A stretch of 64,000 bases of DNA, from positions 1-64,000 of the forward strand of contig NZ_PDOB01000011.1 in assembly GCF_002760665.1 (NCBI RefSeq). Reading direction: 5' to 3'. Position 1 is the stretch's first letter. The number at the start of each line of letters is the position of its first letter. A program made the position numbers and the translations under genes. Of this stretch, positions 1 through 8,646 are shown in pieces. The notes below the pieces were generated by a model. That model searched no databases. It was not told where the DNA came from and saw only the letters and a program-made list of their open reading frames with translations. The stretch comes from Massilia psychrophila. Its GTDB lineage: Bacteria; Pseudomonadota; Gammaproteobacteria; Burkholderiales; Burkholderiaceae_D.

Positions 1-1
1 G

Positions 2-97
2 CGCTGGGCGGGACGGACCCGGGACTGGGAACTGCAGGACCAGGTCTGGCTGAATCCAGAACGGAATCAGCCAGAAGTATTAGAGAAAGCTGCTTGA
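2..97 (+). CDS. C-terminal end of an unidentified protein (5' partial)
   Basis: An open frame enters from the left edge and stops at a TGA at 95-97, giving 31 residues that end in PEVLEKAA. The piece is rich in Trp, Arg, Glu and Gln (it contains WELQDQVW), which looks more like coding sequence than the alternative frames. No family can be assigned from so short a tail. It would converge with the minus-strand gene ending at 269. It could also be a chance open frame. Confidence 0.4.
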   Translation, partial: RWAGRTRDWELQDQVWLNPERNQPEVLEKAA

Positions 98-186
98 TTG
101 ACGCGACATCTTTGTTGACAACTACCGGTGGCAAGGACGGCGAGGCCGCAGTAAGGCTCAAAATATGGCCTTGTTCCTTTGGGTTG

Positions 187-218
187 CATCGCTTGCAGAG
201 ATACTAACTGCAACGATG
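187..218. other. Hairpin between convergent genes
   Basis: CATCG-C-TTGCAG at 187-198 pairs with CTGCAACGATG at 208-218 around a 9-base loop, an 11-bp stem with one bulged C. It lies between the partial gene ending at 97 and the minus-strand gene ending at 269. No T-run follows on either strand, so it is not a standard intrinsic terminator, though the position between convergent genes would suit a termination or 3'-end processing role. The rest of 98-268 shows nothing else I can name. Confidence 0.35.
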
Positions 219-268
219 TCTGGATTGGCTACGATGCCATGGCGGCTTGCAAACAGTGCGGGTAGCGC

Positions 269-706
269 TCACGCCGCAGGCGTCACCGCGGCGTGACCCT
301 TGGCAGAACGCCAGCGCTCGCCCGGCTTCGTGAGGTAATGCCGCACCACATAGCCCCAGGGAATGACGAAGGGCAGGATCACGACCCACAGGCAGGCGCT
401 CGCATTAGCCCGGTTCGACGCATCGAGCGTTCCGCTTGACCATTGTGGCCATGCGACGACGCCCAGCCAGAGTGTTTTCCACGCCAGTTCCCAAAGCAGG
501 ACAGGCAACATCTGCAGCGGATAGCGCAGGCCCAGCATGGCCATGAGCTGGAATGCGGCGAGCATGCACAAGACCACGCCTTGCTTCAGTTCCCAAGGTT
601 GGCTCGGGAACAGGATCTGCGGCCAGATCAGCAGCCCCAGGCCGATCGATACGAGCAGGTACATCGCGCGCAGCAAATACAGGCGAAACAGTGAAACCTC
701 GTTCAT
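269..706 (-). CDS. Small integral membrane protein, family unknown
   Basis: This 145-residue protein is strongly hydrophobic and has about four predicted membrane helices: near residues 10-30, 42-62, 66-86 and 103-122. The C-terminus is short and basic (KPGERWRSAKGH). The start is well supported, since a perfect AGGAGG lies 6 bases upstream of the ATG. It is the third gene of a minus-strand set headed by the ArsR-family regulator at 1011-1343. I do not recognise a Pfam family. The context suggests a membrane protein under control of that regulator, but its substrate or partner is unknown. Confidence 0.7.
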   Translation of the reverse strand: MNEVSLFRLYLLRAMYLLVSIGLGLLIWPQILFPSQPWELKQGVVLCMLAAFQLMAMLGLRYPLQMLPVLLWELAWKTLWLGVVAWPQWSSGTLDASNRANASACLWVVILPFVIPWGYVVRHYLTKPGERWRSAKGHAAVTPAA

Positions 707-743
707 ATAACACCTCCTGTATAAAGGAATTGTTGGAATCGAT

Positions 744-950
744 CTATTCGACTTCTTTCAAGACCTTTTCCAGCCCGGCCATGCGCGTTTGCACGTCGGC
801 GAGCGAGCCGGTCAGCACCGCCAGGGCAGAGATCATGCCAGATTGCGATGCCGCCACCCTCAATGCCAGGTCGCGGTAAGCGTCATCCTGTTCACCGTGC
901 ACGCGCGCCTGCTTGATGGCAGCCCGGTATTTCATAAAATAGATCAGCAC
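744..950 (-). CDS. Small membrane-anchored coiled-coil-like protein, PspB-like in shape
   Basis: From the first canonical start (GTG at 948-950) the product is 68 residues, with a charged middle part and a heptad-like C-terminus (DVQTRMAGLEKVLKEVE). The same frame stays open upstream for 20 codons and encodes a strongly hydrophobic stretch (AIFAAFFFPSVAAVLIYF) that would be one membrane helix, but no ATG, GTG or TTG lies there. A TAGAGG Shine-Dalgarno-like sequence that includes the arsR stop sits 6 bases before an ATC codon at 999-1001. The real start may therefore be that ATC, giving about 85 residues. One helix plus a short coiled coil resembles PspB in layout only; function is unknown. 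Confidence 0.6.
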   Translation of the reverse strand: MLIYFMKYRAAIKQARVHGEQDDAYRDLALRVAASQSGMISALAVLTGSLADVQTRMAGLEKVLKEVE

Positions 951-1010
951 GGCTGCGACGGATGGAAAGAAGAACGCCGCAAAAATTGCGTTTTCGGAGA
1001 TGTGGGGCCT

Positions 1011-1343
1011 CTATGGTTCCAGGTGGTGAGTCAAAGTGAGAGCAGCTTGCGCAATGGTCGCCGGGGTGAGCGACAAGGCGAAAGGGGTAACCTCGAAAAA
1101 ATTCAGCGCCTTTCCATCGGCAGACAGTTCCAGCGCGCTCTTGACCAGGCCGGCCTTCTCCAGCTTTTGCAGGTGCAGGTGCAGCAGCGGCCGGCTGATG
1201 CCGATTTCGCGGGCCAGTTGGCTGACGTAGTTGCGCCCATTCGACTGCAGCGATGCCAGGATGCGCAGCCGATGCGGGTTGGCCAACGCAGCAAGCGCGG
1301 CCAGCAGTGCATCCCCAGTCAGTTTATTTAATTTTTCATTCAC
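1011..1343 (-). CDS. ArsR-family winged-helix transcriptional regulator
   Basis: This 110-residue protein has the ArsR/SmtB-type winged helix. An opening helix contains LANPHRLRILASL (about residues 21-33), and a helix-turn-helix carries ISRPLLHLHLQKLEKAGLV (about 49-67) followed by the beta wing. I see no CxC metal site, so a metal-sensing role is not supported. The start is GTG, with no Shine-Dalgarno sequence in front. It is the first gene of an operon with the two small genes downstream and is probably autoregulated (see the CACGTG pair over its promoter). Confidence 0.85.
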   Translation of the reverse strand: MNEKLNKLTGDALLAALAALANPHRLRILASLQSNGRNYVSQLAREIGISRPLLHLHLQKLEKAGLVKSALELSADGKALNFFEVTPFALSLTPATIAQAALTLTHHLEP

Positions 1344-1378
1344 GTGTAAACAATAACTGACACGTGACAGCGAAGCAA
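1341..1378 (-). promoter_or_regulatory. Candidate promoter and CACGTG operator pair of the ArsR-type operon
   Basis: Reading the minus strand, TTGCTT (1373-1378) and TTATTG (1351-1356) are separated by 16 bases. The -10-like box ends 7 bases before the GTG start of the regulator, so the transcript could be leaderless, which fits the missing Shine-Dalgarno. Two identical CACGTG palindromes lie at 1341-1346 and 1361-1366, exactly 20 bp apart, one over the start codon and one in the spacer. This is a plausible operator for autorepression. Boxes are seen; function is inferred. Confidence 0.45.
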
Positions 1379-1523
1379 GCTAATTCGCATGCGTACAAGG
1401 CGCGGAGACGGAAAAATCGATATGGAACTTTGTAGGCAGAGCAGGCGCGCGCGTGTCGGCCGTGCTCGCAGCCGTTGACAAGTGTGGCGGCTGACGCCGT
1501 GTTCTGGCCCCGCCTTGGAAAAC

Positions 1524-1838
1524 CTAGCCAGCCACGATTTCGCTGATCTGAATCACCGGCGTCGTATTGGTGTAATTCGGGATGTCACCCATGATTTCTT
1601 TTGTATGCGGGCCGAAACTTGCCTGGAACGCCTCGACGGATTCGCAAACAAGATGACCGCTGGCGATGTAAGGGGCGGCGACCCCGGGCGCGCCACCGCC
1701 GAGCCCCTTGTCGATCATGTACGACTTGCAATGCTCACCCATCCGGCTCTTTACCATCGGCATGTGTTGATCGCGGTAATATGCATGGTCGAATAGGGCT
1801 TCCGGGGAGTTTGGATACATCACGCTCACTTTGATCAC
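1524..1838 (-). CDS. EthD-family protein
   Basis: The 104-residue product begins MIKVSVMYPNSPEALFDHAY, followed by YRDQHMPMVK. This is the pattern of the EthD dimeric ferredoxin-like (dabb) fold, in which a histidine in the DxHxP-like segment is conserved. The family was named for an ethyl tert-butyl ether degradation protein, but most members have no defined reaction. The GTG start has AGGAG about 7 bases upstream. It is a single gene lying divergently from the DUF1275 gene and convergent with nothing close by. Function beyond the family name is not supported. Confidence 0.85.
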   Translation of the reverse strand: MIKVSVMYPNSPEALFDHAYYRDQHMPMVKSRMGEHCKSYMIDKGLGGGAPGVAAPYIASGHLVCESVEAFQASFGPHTKEIMGDIPNYTNTTPVIQISEIVAG

Positions 1839-2041
1839 GGCTCATCTCCTGGTGATTGGTTAACTTCGGACTGCAATCGAATCGTGCACCGGAGTTTTTT
1901 TTTAGGCAAGTTCTTTTTGTGGGTTCACACGTAGCCCGTGGCTAACGGCGGGGGGGTATGATGAAGGTACTGTCGCGATAGTGTCGACACCCGCCCGCAT
2001 CATTCGGGCACATGCACCGCATACCTGAAGGCGTGGCCATC

Positions 2042-2782
2042 ATGCCATTACAGTACCTGACCGGCCTGACCGCCAAGCCGCGCACGCGCCAGGCCGATCT
2101 GCATATCGGCGTCATTTTGACCCTGGTCGCCGGGGCGCTTAACGCCGGCGGCTTTCTGGCCATTGGCCAGTACACCTCGCACATCACCGGGATGGTGTCG
2201 ACCCTGGCCGACCAGGTGGTACTGCGCCACTTCGACCTTGCCGCAATCGCCGCGATCTCGTGGCTCGCTTTCGTGTGCGGCGCGGCGACGACAGCCCTGA
2301 TGGTCAATTTTCTGCGCCGGGCGAATGTCGGCAACGTGTATGCCGTGCCGCTGCTGATCGAAGCGGTCCTCATTCTCGTGTTCGGCGCGTTCGGCGGAAC
2401 CTTGCAAAAACACGAGCTTGTCGATGTCTCGTTGGCCGTCATCACGCTGTGTTTTACGATGGGGCTGCAAAACGCCTTGATCACGAAGATATCGCGCGCC
2501 GAGATACGCACCACCCACTTGACTGGCCTGACGACCGACATGGGCATCGAGATCGGCAAACTGCTTTACTGGAACCGCCACAGCGAGGCCGATGGCCGCG
2601 TGGCGGTCACCGCCAACCTGCGCAAGCTGCGCGTGCATGCAACCCTGATCGGCTCATTCCTGGCCGGCGGCCTTGGCGGCGCCTTCGGCTTTCACTACGC
2701 CGGATTTATCTCGACGGTGCCGCTGGCACTGGCATTGGCGGCAATTTCGATTGCGCCGGTATTGAATCGGCAGCGCGGCTAA
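2042..2782 (+). CDS. DUF1275 (YoaK-family) integral membrane protein
   Basis: The protein has about 246 residues and six hydrophobic segments. The first contains ILTLVAGALNAGGFLAIGQY, followed by the TSHITGM motif typical of DUF1275/YoaK proteins. Members are predicted inner-membrane transporters or channels of unknown substrate. I chose the ATG at 2042 (MPLQYLTGLT), because the hydrophobic core begins soon after. An in-frame ATG at 2012 would add ten residues with poor fit. It is monocistronic and converges with ubiK, leaving a 38-base gap. Confidence 0.85.
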   Translation: MPLQYLTGLTAKPRTRQADLHIGVILTLVAGALNAGGFLAIGQYTSHITGMVSTLADQVVLRHFDLAAIAAISWLAFVCGAATTALMVNFLRRANVGNVYAVPLLIEAVLILVFGAFGGTLQKHELVDVSLAVITLCFTMGLQNALITKISRAEIRTTHLTGLTTDMGIEIGKLLYWNRHSEADGRVAVTANLRKLRVHATLIGSFLAGGLGGAFGFHYAGFISTVPLALALAAISIAPVLNRQRG

Positions 2783-2820
2783 ACGGCGCTGCCGCGGTTA
2801 TCCGCCCAACCGCACGACGT

Positions 2821-3075
2821 TTATTTGCCCGTCGCCTGCTCGGCCAGCCGCGATTCCAGTTCACCCATCCGCAACTCCAGCGCTTCGAGCTTGGCGCGCG
2901 TCTTTGCCAGCACCTGCGCCTGGATATCAAATTCTTCGCGCGTCACCAGGTCGAGCTTCGAAAACCCCTGGGTCATCATCGCCTTGACGTTTTTTTCGAG
3001 GTCCTTGGCCGGCGAACTGTCGATGGCCTGGTTGATCTTTCCCTGTAAATCGGTGAAAAAGCTGTTCATGTTCAT
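2821..3075 (-). CDS. ubiK: UbiK-type accessory factor (BMFP domain)
   Basis: An 84-residue, highly charged helical protein starting MNMNSFFTDLQGKINQAI, with the C-terminal coiled-coil TREEFDIQAQVLAKTRAKLE typical of the BMFP/DUF526 family. UbiK forms homotrimers and helps UbiJ and the Ubi complex in aerobic ubiquinone biosynthesis. The ATG at 3075 fits the family N-terminus better than the GTG-type extension to 3105. It is divergent from torF. In many Burkholderiales it neighbours the torF-glnK-amtB block, as here. A second ubiquinone gene, coq7, lies at 59.5 kb. Confidence 0.9.
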   Translation of the reverse strand: MNMNSFFTDLQGKINQAIDSSPAKDLEKNVKAMMTQGFSKLDLVTREEFDIQAQVLAKTRAKLEALELRMGELESRLAEQATGK

Positions 3076-3245
3076 ATCCGTTTCTCGTGGTGTGGCCGTG
3101 CGCATGCACCGTCGTAGTGCGCGCCAGCCTTAAATCGGTGCGTGCGCCGACGCTGATCGCGCAACGCACAATTGTTTACCGATCATTACGATCGATATTG
3201 TGTCGTCAACCCTGAAAAACAAGCGACGCAAGGAAATTTCGAAGC

Positions 3246-3261
3246 TGGCATGCATTCTGCT
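3246..3261 (+). promoter_or_regulatory. Sigma-54-type (RpoN) promoter upstream of torF-glnK-amtB
   Basis: TGGCATGCATTCTGCT matches the sigma-54 consensus TGGCACGNNNNTTGCW at every informative position but two, with the GG and GC elements at the required spacing. It lies 109 bases before the torF start and points toward a PII/ammonium channel operon, a classic NtrC/RpoN target. I did not find a confident NtrC palindrome upstream, although TGCGC and GCGCA arms occur near 3139-3160. Confidence 0.75.
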
Positions 3262-3369
3262 AACAGGTAAAACAACATAAAAGCAGAACAAGCCAGCAGA
3301 ACAAGCCATGTCCGCAATAATATTCTAAACCGCAACCGCCACATCCGTTCAATTGAATAGGGAATCGCC

Positions 3370-4471
<1,102 letters not shown>

Positions 4472-4481
4472 GGGGAACCAG

Positions 4482-6032
4482 GTGAATAAAAACCTGACAA
4501 AGTGGCTATTCGGGATTGCCGTAATCGGCGCCCTGAGCAGCGCCCTGACTGCCAGCGCGCATGATGCGCCAAATCATGACGGCGCCGACCATGCCGCGCC
4601 GGCGCCGATTGTCCTCGCCCAGGCTGGTGTTCCGGCAGCGGCCGACGCCCCTGCTGCAACGCCGGTCGCGGCGCAAGCCGCCCCTGCAACGGCCCCGGCG
4701 GCGACAGCGAACAAGGGCGACATCGCCTGGATGTTCATCGCCACCATCCTCGTCATCATGATGACGATTCCTGGCCTGGCGCTGTTCTACGGCGGCCTGG
4801 TCCGCTCGAAAAACATGCTGTCCGTGCTGCTGCAAGTGTTCATGATTTTTGCGGTGATCATCGTGCTGTGGTGCATCTATGGCTATTCGCTCGCGTTTAC
4901 CGAAGGCAGCGCCTTCGTCGGCAAATTCGACCGTGCCTTCCTGAGCGGTATCTGGAATCCGGCCACCGCCACCTTTACCAGCGCGGCCACATTTAGCAAA
5001 GGCGTGGTGATTCCGGAATTTATCTTCGTCGCGTTCCAGGGCACGTTCGCCGCCATCACCTGCGCCCTGATCGTCGGCGCCTTCGCCGAGCGCGCCAAGT
5101 TCACCGCGGTGCTGCTGTTCATCGTGCTGTGGTTCACTTTCGGCTACTTGCCAGTGGCCCACATGGTGTGGTTCTGGACCGGCCCTGACGCCATCAAGGA
5201 CGCGGCCACGCTGGCGACCGAAACCGCCAAGGCCGGCTGGCTGTGGCAAAAAGGCGCGCTCGACTTCGCGGGCGGCACGGTGGTCCACATCAACGCCGCG
5301 GTTGCCGGCCTGGTCGGTGCCATCATGATCGGCAAGCGCGTCGGCTACGGCCGTGAATCGATGGCGCCGCACTCGCTGACAATGACGATGATCGGCGCCT
5401 CGATGCTGTGGGTCGGCTGGTTCGGCTTTAACGCCGGCTCGGCACTCGAAGCCGGCGACGTCGCCGCGCTGGCCTTCATCAACACGCTGCTGGCCACTGC
5501 CTGCGCCACCATTTCATGGGTGTTCGGCGAATGGATCACCAAAGGCAAGCCGTCGATGCTGGGCGGCGCTTCCGGCGCGGTGGCCGGCCTGGTCGCTATC
5601 ACCCCGGCCTGCGGTTTCGTCGGTCCCATGGGCGCCTTGGTCATTGGCCTGCTCGCTGGTATCATCTGCCTGTGGGGCGTGAATGGCTTGAAACGCATGA
5701 TCGGCGCCGACGACTCGCTCGACGTGTTCGGCGTGCACGGCATCGGCGGTATTCTCGGTGCGCTGCTGACCGGCGTGTTCGCTGCGCCGCAACTGGGCGG
5801 CCAGGGCATTTTCGACTACACCATCAACAAGATGTCGCCTGACGCCTATTCGATCGGCAACCAGGTGTGGGTCCAGGCGCAAGCCGTCGGCACCACCATC
5901 ATCTGGTCGGCGGTCGTGGCCGTGGTCGCTTACAAGCTGGTGGACCTGGCGGTCGGCCTGCGCGTGCCGGAAGAAGAGGAAAGGGAAGGGCTCGACATCA
6001 CGAGCCATGGCGAGTCCGCCTACCACGCCTGA
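4482..6032 (+). CDS. amtB: Ammonium channel AmtB
   Basis: A 516-residue protein of the Amt/MEP/Rh family. It starts at GTG (AGGGGAA upstream) with a signal peptide (KWLFGIAVIGALSSALTASA), then a His/Asp-containing and Ala/Pro-rich linker of about 50 residues, then eleven membrane helices beginning at DIAWMFIATIL. The twin pore histidines are visible in GGTVVHINAAVAGL and DVFGVHGIGG. AmtB conducts ammonia/ammonium across the inner membrane and is gated by GlnK. It is the last gene of the sigma-54-controlled operon; an intrinsic terminator follows. The N-terminal linker is longer than in E. coli AmtB. Confidence 0.96.
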   Translation: MNKNLTKWLFGIAVIGALSSALTASAHDAPNHDGADHAAPAPIVLAQAGVPAAADAPAATPVAAQAAPATAPAATANKGDIAWMFIATILVIMMTIPGLALFYGGLVRSKNMLSVLLQVFMIFAVIIVLWCIYGYSLAFTEGSAFVGKFDRAFLSGIWNPATATFTSAATFSKGVVIPEFIFVAFQGTFAAITCALIVGAFAERAKFTAVLLFIVLWFTFGYLPVAHMVWFWTGPDAIKDAATLATETAKAGWLWQKGALDFAGGTVVHINAAVAGLVGAIMIGKRVGYGRESMAPHSLTMTMIGASMLWVGWFGFNAGSALEAGDVAALAFINTLLATACATISWVFGEWITKGKPSMLGGASGAVAGLVAITPACGFVGPMGALVIGLLAGIICLWGVNGLKRMIGADDSLDVFGVHGIGGILGALLTGVFAAPQLGGQGIFDYTINKMSPDAYSIGNQVWVQAQAVGTTIIWSAVVAVVAYKLVDLAVGLRVPEEEEREGLDITSHGESAYHA

Positions 6033-6080
6033 TCGGCGTTGTAGACCCAGGCCCGCGCAGGCGGGCTGTCGTCGCCCCGC

Positions 6081-6108
6081 AGGCGCCCCTTCCGGGCGCC
6101 TTTTTTTG
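6081..6108 (+). terminator. Rho-independent terminator after amtB
   Basis: GGCGCCC (6082-6088) pairs with GGGCGCC (6094-6100) around a five-base loop, followed directly by seven T residues. This is a strong intrinsic terminator and separates the nitrogen operon from gshA. Confidence 0.9.
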
Positions 6109-6183
6109 TTCATGCCTTTAAAATTATGGTTTCGCCCCGATTTACGGTTTTCACAATACTCAGAAGTCTGAAGGACGTCATTT

Positions 6184-7485
6184 ATGGTTCCTCACCTCGT
6201 CACGGCCCTGACTGGCCCGTTGCTCGATTTAGAAAAGAAAATCCTGACGGCCACGCCGGCCATCGAGCGCTGGTTTCGCATGGAGTGGCAGGAACATACG
6301 CCGCCGTTCTACTGCTCGGTCGATCTGCGCAACGCCGGCTACAAACTGGCACCGGTCGATACCAACCTGTTTCCAGGTGGTTTCAACAATCTTGCCAGCG
6401 AGATGCTGCCGCTGTCGGTGCAGGCCGCGATGGCCGCGATCGACAAGTATTGCCCGGACGCCCGCAACCTGCTCCTGATCCCGGAAACCACCCCGCGCTA
6501 TCCGCATTACCTGCAAAGCGTCGCCCGGCTAATGCAAATCTTCCGCCAGACCGGACTGCACGTGCGGCTCGGCTCGCTGTCGCCGGAGATCACCCAGCCG
6601 ACGCCGCTGGCTCTGCCTGACGGCAACATGCTGGTGATCGAGCCCTTGGTGCGTTCGGCCAATGGGCGCCGCATCGGCTTGGCCGATTTCGATCCTTGCA
6701 CCATCCTGCTCAACAATGACCTGTCGGCCGGCATTCCGTCGATCCTCGAAAACATCCACGAGCAGTCGCTGTTGCCGCCGGTACATGCCGGCTGGGCGCT
6801 GCGCCGCAAGAGCAACCACCTGGCCGTCTACGACGAAGTGGCCAAGAAGTTCGGCAAGCTGATCGACGTCGACCCGTGGCTGGTCAACCCCTTCCACGCC
6901 AAATGCGGCGAAGTCAACTTCGAGGCAGACAACGGTTTCGAGTGCCTGGCCGACAACGTCAGCATGCTACTGGCCAAAATCCGCAAGAAATACAAGGAAT
7001 ATGGCATCAAGGACCAGAAGCCGTTCGTCATCGTCAAGCCGGACGCTGGCACCTACGGCATGGGTATCCTGACGGTCAAGGACGCCAGCGAGCTCAAGGA
7101 CCTGAACCGCAATCAGCGCGAGCGCATGTCGGTCATCAAGGACGGCGTGCAGATCAGCGACGTCGTTATCCAGGAAGGCGTGCCGACCTTCGAAAGCATC
7201 AGGGACGCTGTCGCCGAGCCGGTGGTGTACATGATCGACCGCTACGTGGTGGGCGGCTTCTACCGCATCCACGCCGAGCGTGGCGTCGACCAGAATTTGA
7301 ATGCCCCCGGCTCGCAGTTCGTGCCGCTGGCGTTCGCCCAGCAGCACGCGGTGCCGGACCTCAAGGCCAAGCCGGGCACGGCGGCGCCGAACCGTTTTTA
7401 CGTGTACGGCGTGGTGGCCCGGCTCGGGCTGCTGGCCGCTTCGCTCGAGATGGAGCGCACGGATCCGAATCCGGAAGTGTATTGA
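6184..7485 (+). CDS. gshA: Glutamate-cysteine ligase
   Basis: This 433-residue protein matches the proteobacterial GshA type first described from Acidithiobacillus (TIGR02049), unrelated in length and sequence to E. coli GshA. Recognisable parts are WFRMEWQEHTPPFYCSVDLR near the N-terminus, NLFPGGFNNL, and KPFVIVKPDAGTYGMG in an ATP-grasp-like region. It makes gamma-glutamylcysteine from Glu, Cys and ATP in the cytoplasm. GAAGGAC precedes the ATG. The next gene, gshB, encodes the second step, after a 200-base gap that holds a degenerate palindromic repeat. Confidence 0.92.
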   Translation: MVPHLVTALTGPLLDLEKKILTATPAIERWFRMEWQEHTPPFYCSVDLRNAGYKLAPVDTNLFPGGFNNLASEMLPLSVQAAMAAIDKYCPDARNLLLIPETTPRYPHYLQSVARLMQIFRQTGLHVRLGSLSPEITQPTPLALPDGNMLVIEPLVRSANGRRIGLADFDPCTILLNNDLSAGIPSILENIHEQSLLPPVHAGWALRRKSNHLAVYDEVAKKFGKLIDVDPWLVNPFHAKCGEVNFEADNGFECLADNVSMLLAKIRKKYKEYGIKDQKPFVIVKPDAGTYGMGILTVKDASELKDLNRNQRERMSVIKDGVQISDVVIQEGVPTFESIRDAVAEPVVYMIDRYVVGGFYRIHAERGVDQNLNAPGSQFVPLAFAQQHAVPDLKAKPGTAAPNRFYVYGVVARLGLLAASLEMERTDPNPEVY

Positions 7486-7506
7486 GATCGATGCACCGCC
7501 TGACAT

Positions 7507-7605
7507 ACGTCATCCGCGCGCTGCACGAATTCGCTCGATACTGAGCCAGCTCGACCAATTTAGCGTGCTCAGCATGGGTACCCGCTTCGCGCGGATGACG
7601 GGTAG
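7507..7605. repeat. Degenerate palindromic dispersed repeat
   Basis: CGTCATCCGCGCG (7508-7520) and its exact reverse complement CGCGCGGATGACG (7588-7600) flank about 67 bases in the gshA-gshB gap. The right arm, read with its flank, resembles the right arm of the longer inverted repeat at 16606-16726 (both have TGG-T-CCCGC then CGCG-GGATGACG). It appears to be an eroded copy of the same dispersed element. Confidence 0.5.
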
Positions 7606-7685
7606 CCCTCCCGATCTCTTCAGTCCCCCGGCGGAAACCCCCGTTTCCAGCTAAAATCAAGCCATACGCCTGAACGGAATTCCCC

Positions 7686-8645
7686 ATGAAAATCGCTTTT
7701 CTCGCCGATCCGCTGTCCGGATTCAAGATCTACAAGGATTCCACCTTCGCCATGATGCGCGAAGCGGCCAGGCGCGGGCACGCCATTTACGCTTTCGAAC
7801 AACGCGACATGGCGCTCGACGACGGCGTCGTCAGCGCCGACGTTGCCGAAATCACCCTCACGGGCGATCCGGACGACTGGTACGCGGTCGTCAAGCAGGC
7901 CAGCACCCGATTGTCCGAATTCGACGCCGTCATCGAGCGCAAGGACCCGCCGTTCGACATGGAATACGTCTACGGCACCCAACTGCTGCAGCTGGCCGAG
8001 ATGCAGGGCGCGCGCGTCTTCAACAAGCCGTCGGCGATCCGCGACCACAACGAAAAGCTGTCGATCGCCCAATTTTCGAATTTCACCGCGCCGACCCTGG
8101 TGTCGTCCAGCGCCGAGCGCCTGCGCGCCTTTCACGCGCTGCACCGCGACGTCATCTTCAAGCCGCTCGACGGCATGGGCGGCGCCGGCATCTTCCGCAT
8201 CAAGGACGACGGCATGAACCTGGGCTCGGTGATCGAGACGCTGACCGAGCTGGGCGCGCGCACCATCATGGCGCAAAAATACATTCCCGCCATCGTGCAT
8301 GGCGACAAACGCATCCTCGTCATCGACGGCCAGCCGGTGCCGTTTGCGCTGGCCCGCATTCCGCAGGCCGGCGAAGTGCGCGGCAACCTGGCAGCCGGCG
8401 GCGTCGGCCGGGCGCAGCCTTTGAGCACGCGCGACCGCGAAATTGCCGAAGCGCTCGGCCCGGTACTGGCGGCCCGGGGTCTGTTGCTGGTAGGATTGGA
8501 TGTTATCGGGGATTTCCTGACCGAAGTGAACGTCACCAGCCCGACCTGCTTCCAGGAGATCACCGACCAGACCGGTTTCGACGTGGCGGCGATGTTCATC
8601 GACGCCCTTGAACGGCAGGTTTTACACCAGGTTCCGGAAACATAA
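7686..8645 (+). CDS. gshB: Glutathione synthetase
   Basis: A 319-residue ATP-grasp enzyme of normal length. It starts MKIAFLADPLSGFKIYKDST and carries the typical RKDPPFDMEYVYGTQLL segment, the DVIFKPLDGMGGAGIFR glycine-rich ATP loop and NVTSPTCFQEI near the C-terminus. It joins gamma-glutamylcysteine and glycine with ATP to make glutathione. It lies directly before the PTS EIIA gene with one base between them, so the PTS chain is probably transcribed with glutathione synthesis, as in related betaproteobacteria. Confidence 0.96.
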   Translation: MKIAFLADPLSGFKIYKDSTFAMMREAARRGHAIYAFEQRDMALDDGVVSADVAEITLTGDPDDWYAVVKQASTRLSEFDAVIERKDPPFDMEYVYGTQLLQLAEMQGARVFNKPSAIRDHNEKLSIAQFSNFTAPTLVSSSAERLRAFHALHRDVIFKPLDGMGGAGIFRIKDDGMNLGSVIETLTELGARTIMAQKYIPAIVHGDKRILVIDGQPVPFALARIPQAGEVRGNLAAGGVGRAQPLSTRDREIAEALGPVLAARGLLLVGLDVIGDFLTEVNVTSPTCFQEITDQTGFDVAAMFIDALERQVLHQVPET

Positions 8646-8646
8646 T

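Noticed and set aside
1965-1995. Inverted repeat ACTGTCGCGATAGT before the DUF1275 gene
   Set aside because: It has a central mismatch and no repeat partner. It is too weak to call an operator.
3120-3200. NtrC binding palindromes upstream of torF
   Set aside because: TGCGC and GCGCA arms exist, but spacing and sequence do not match the NtrC consensus closely enough to call.
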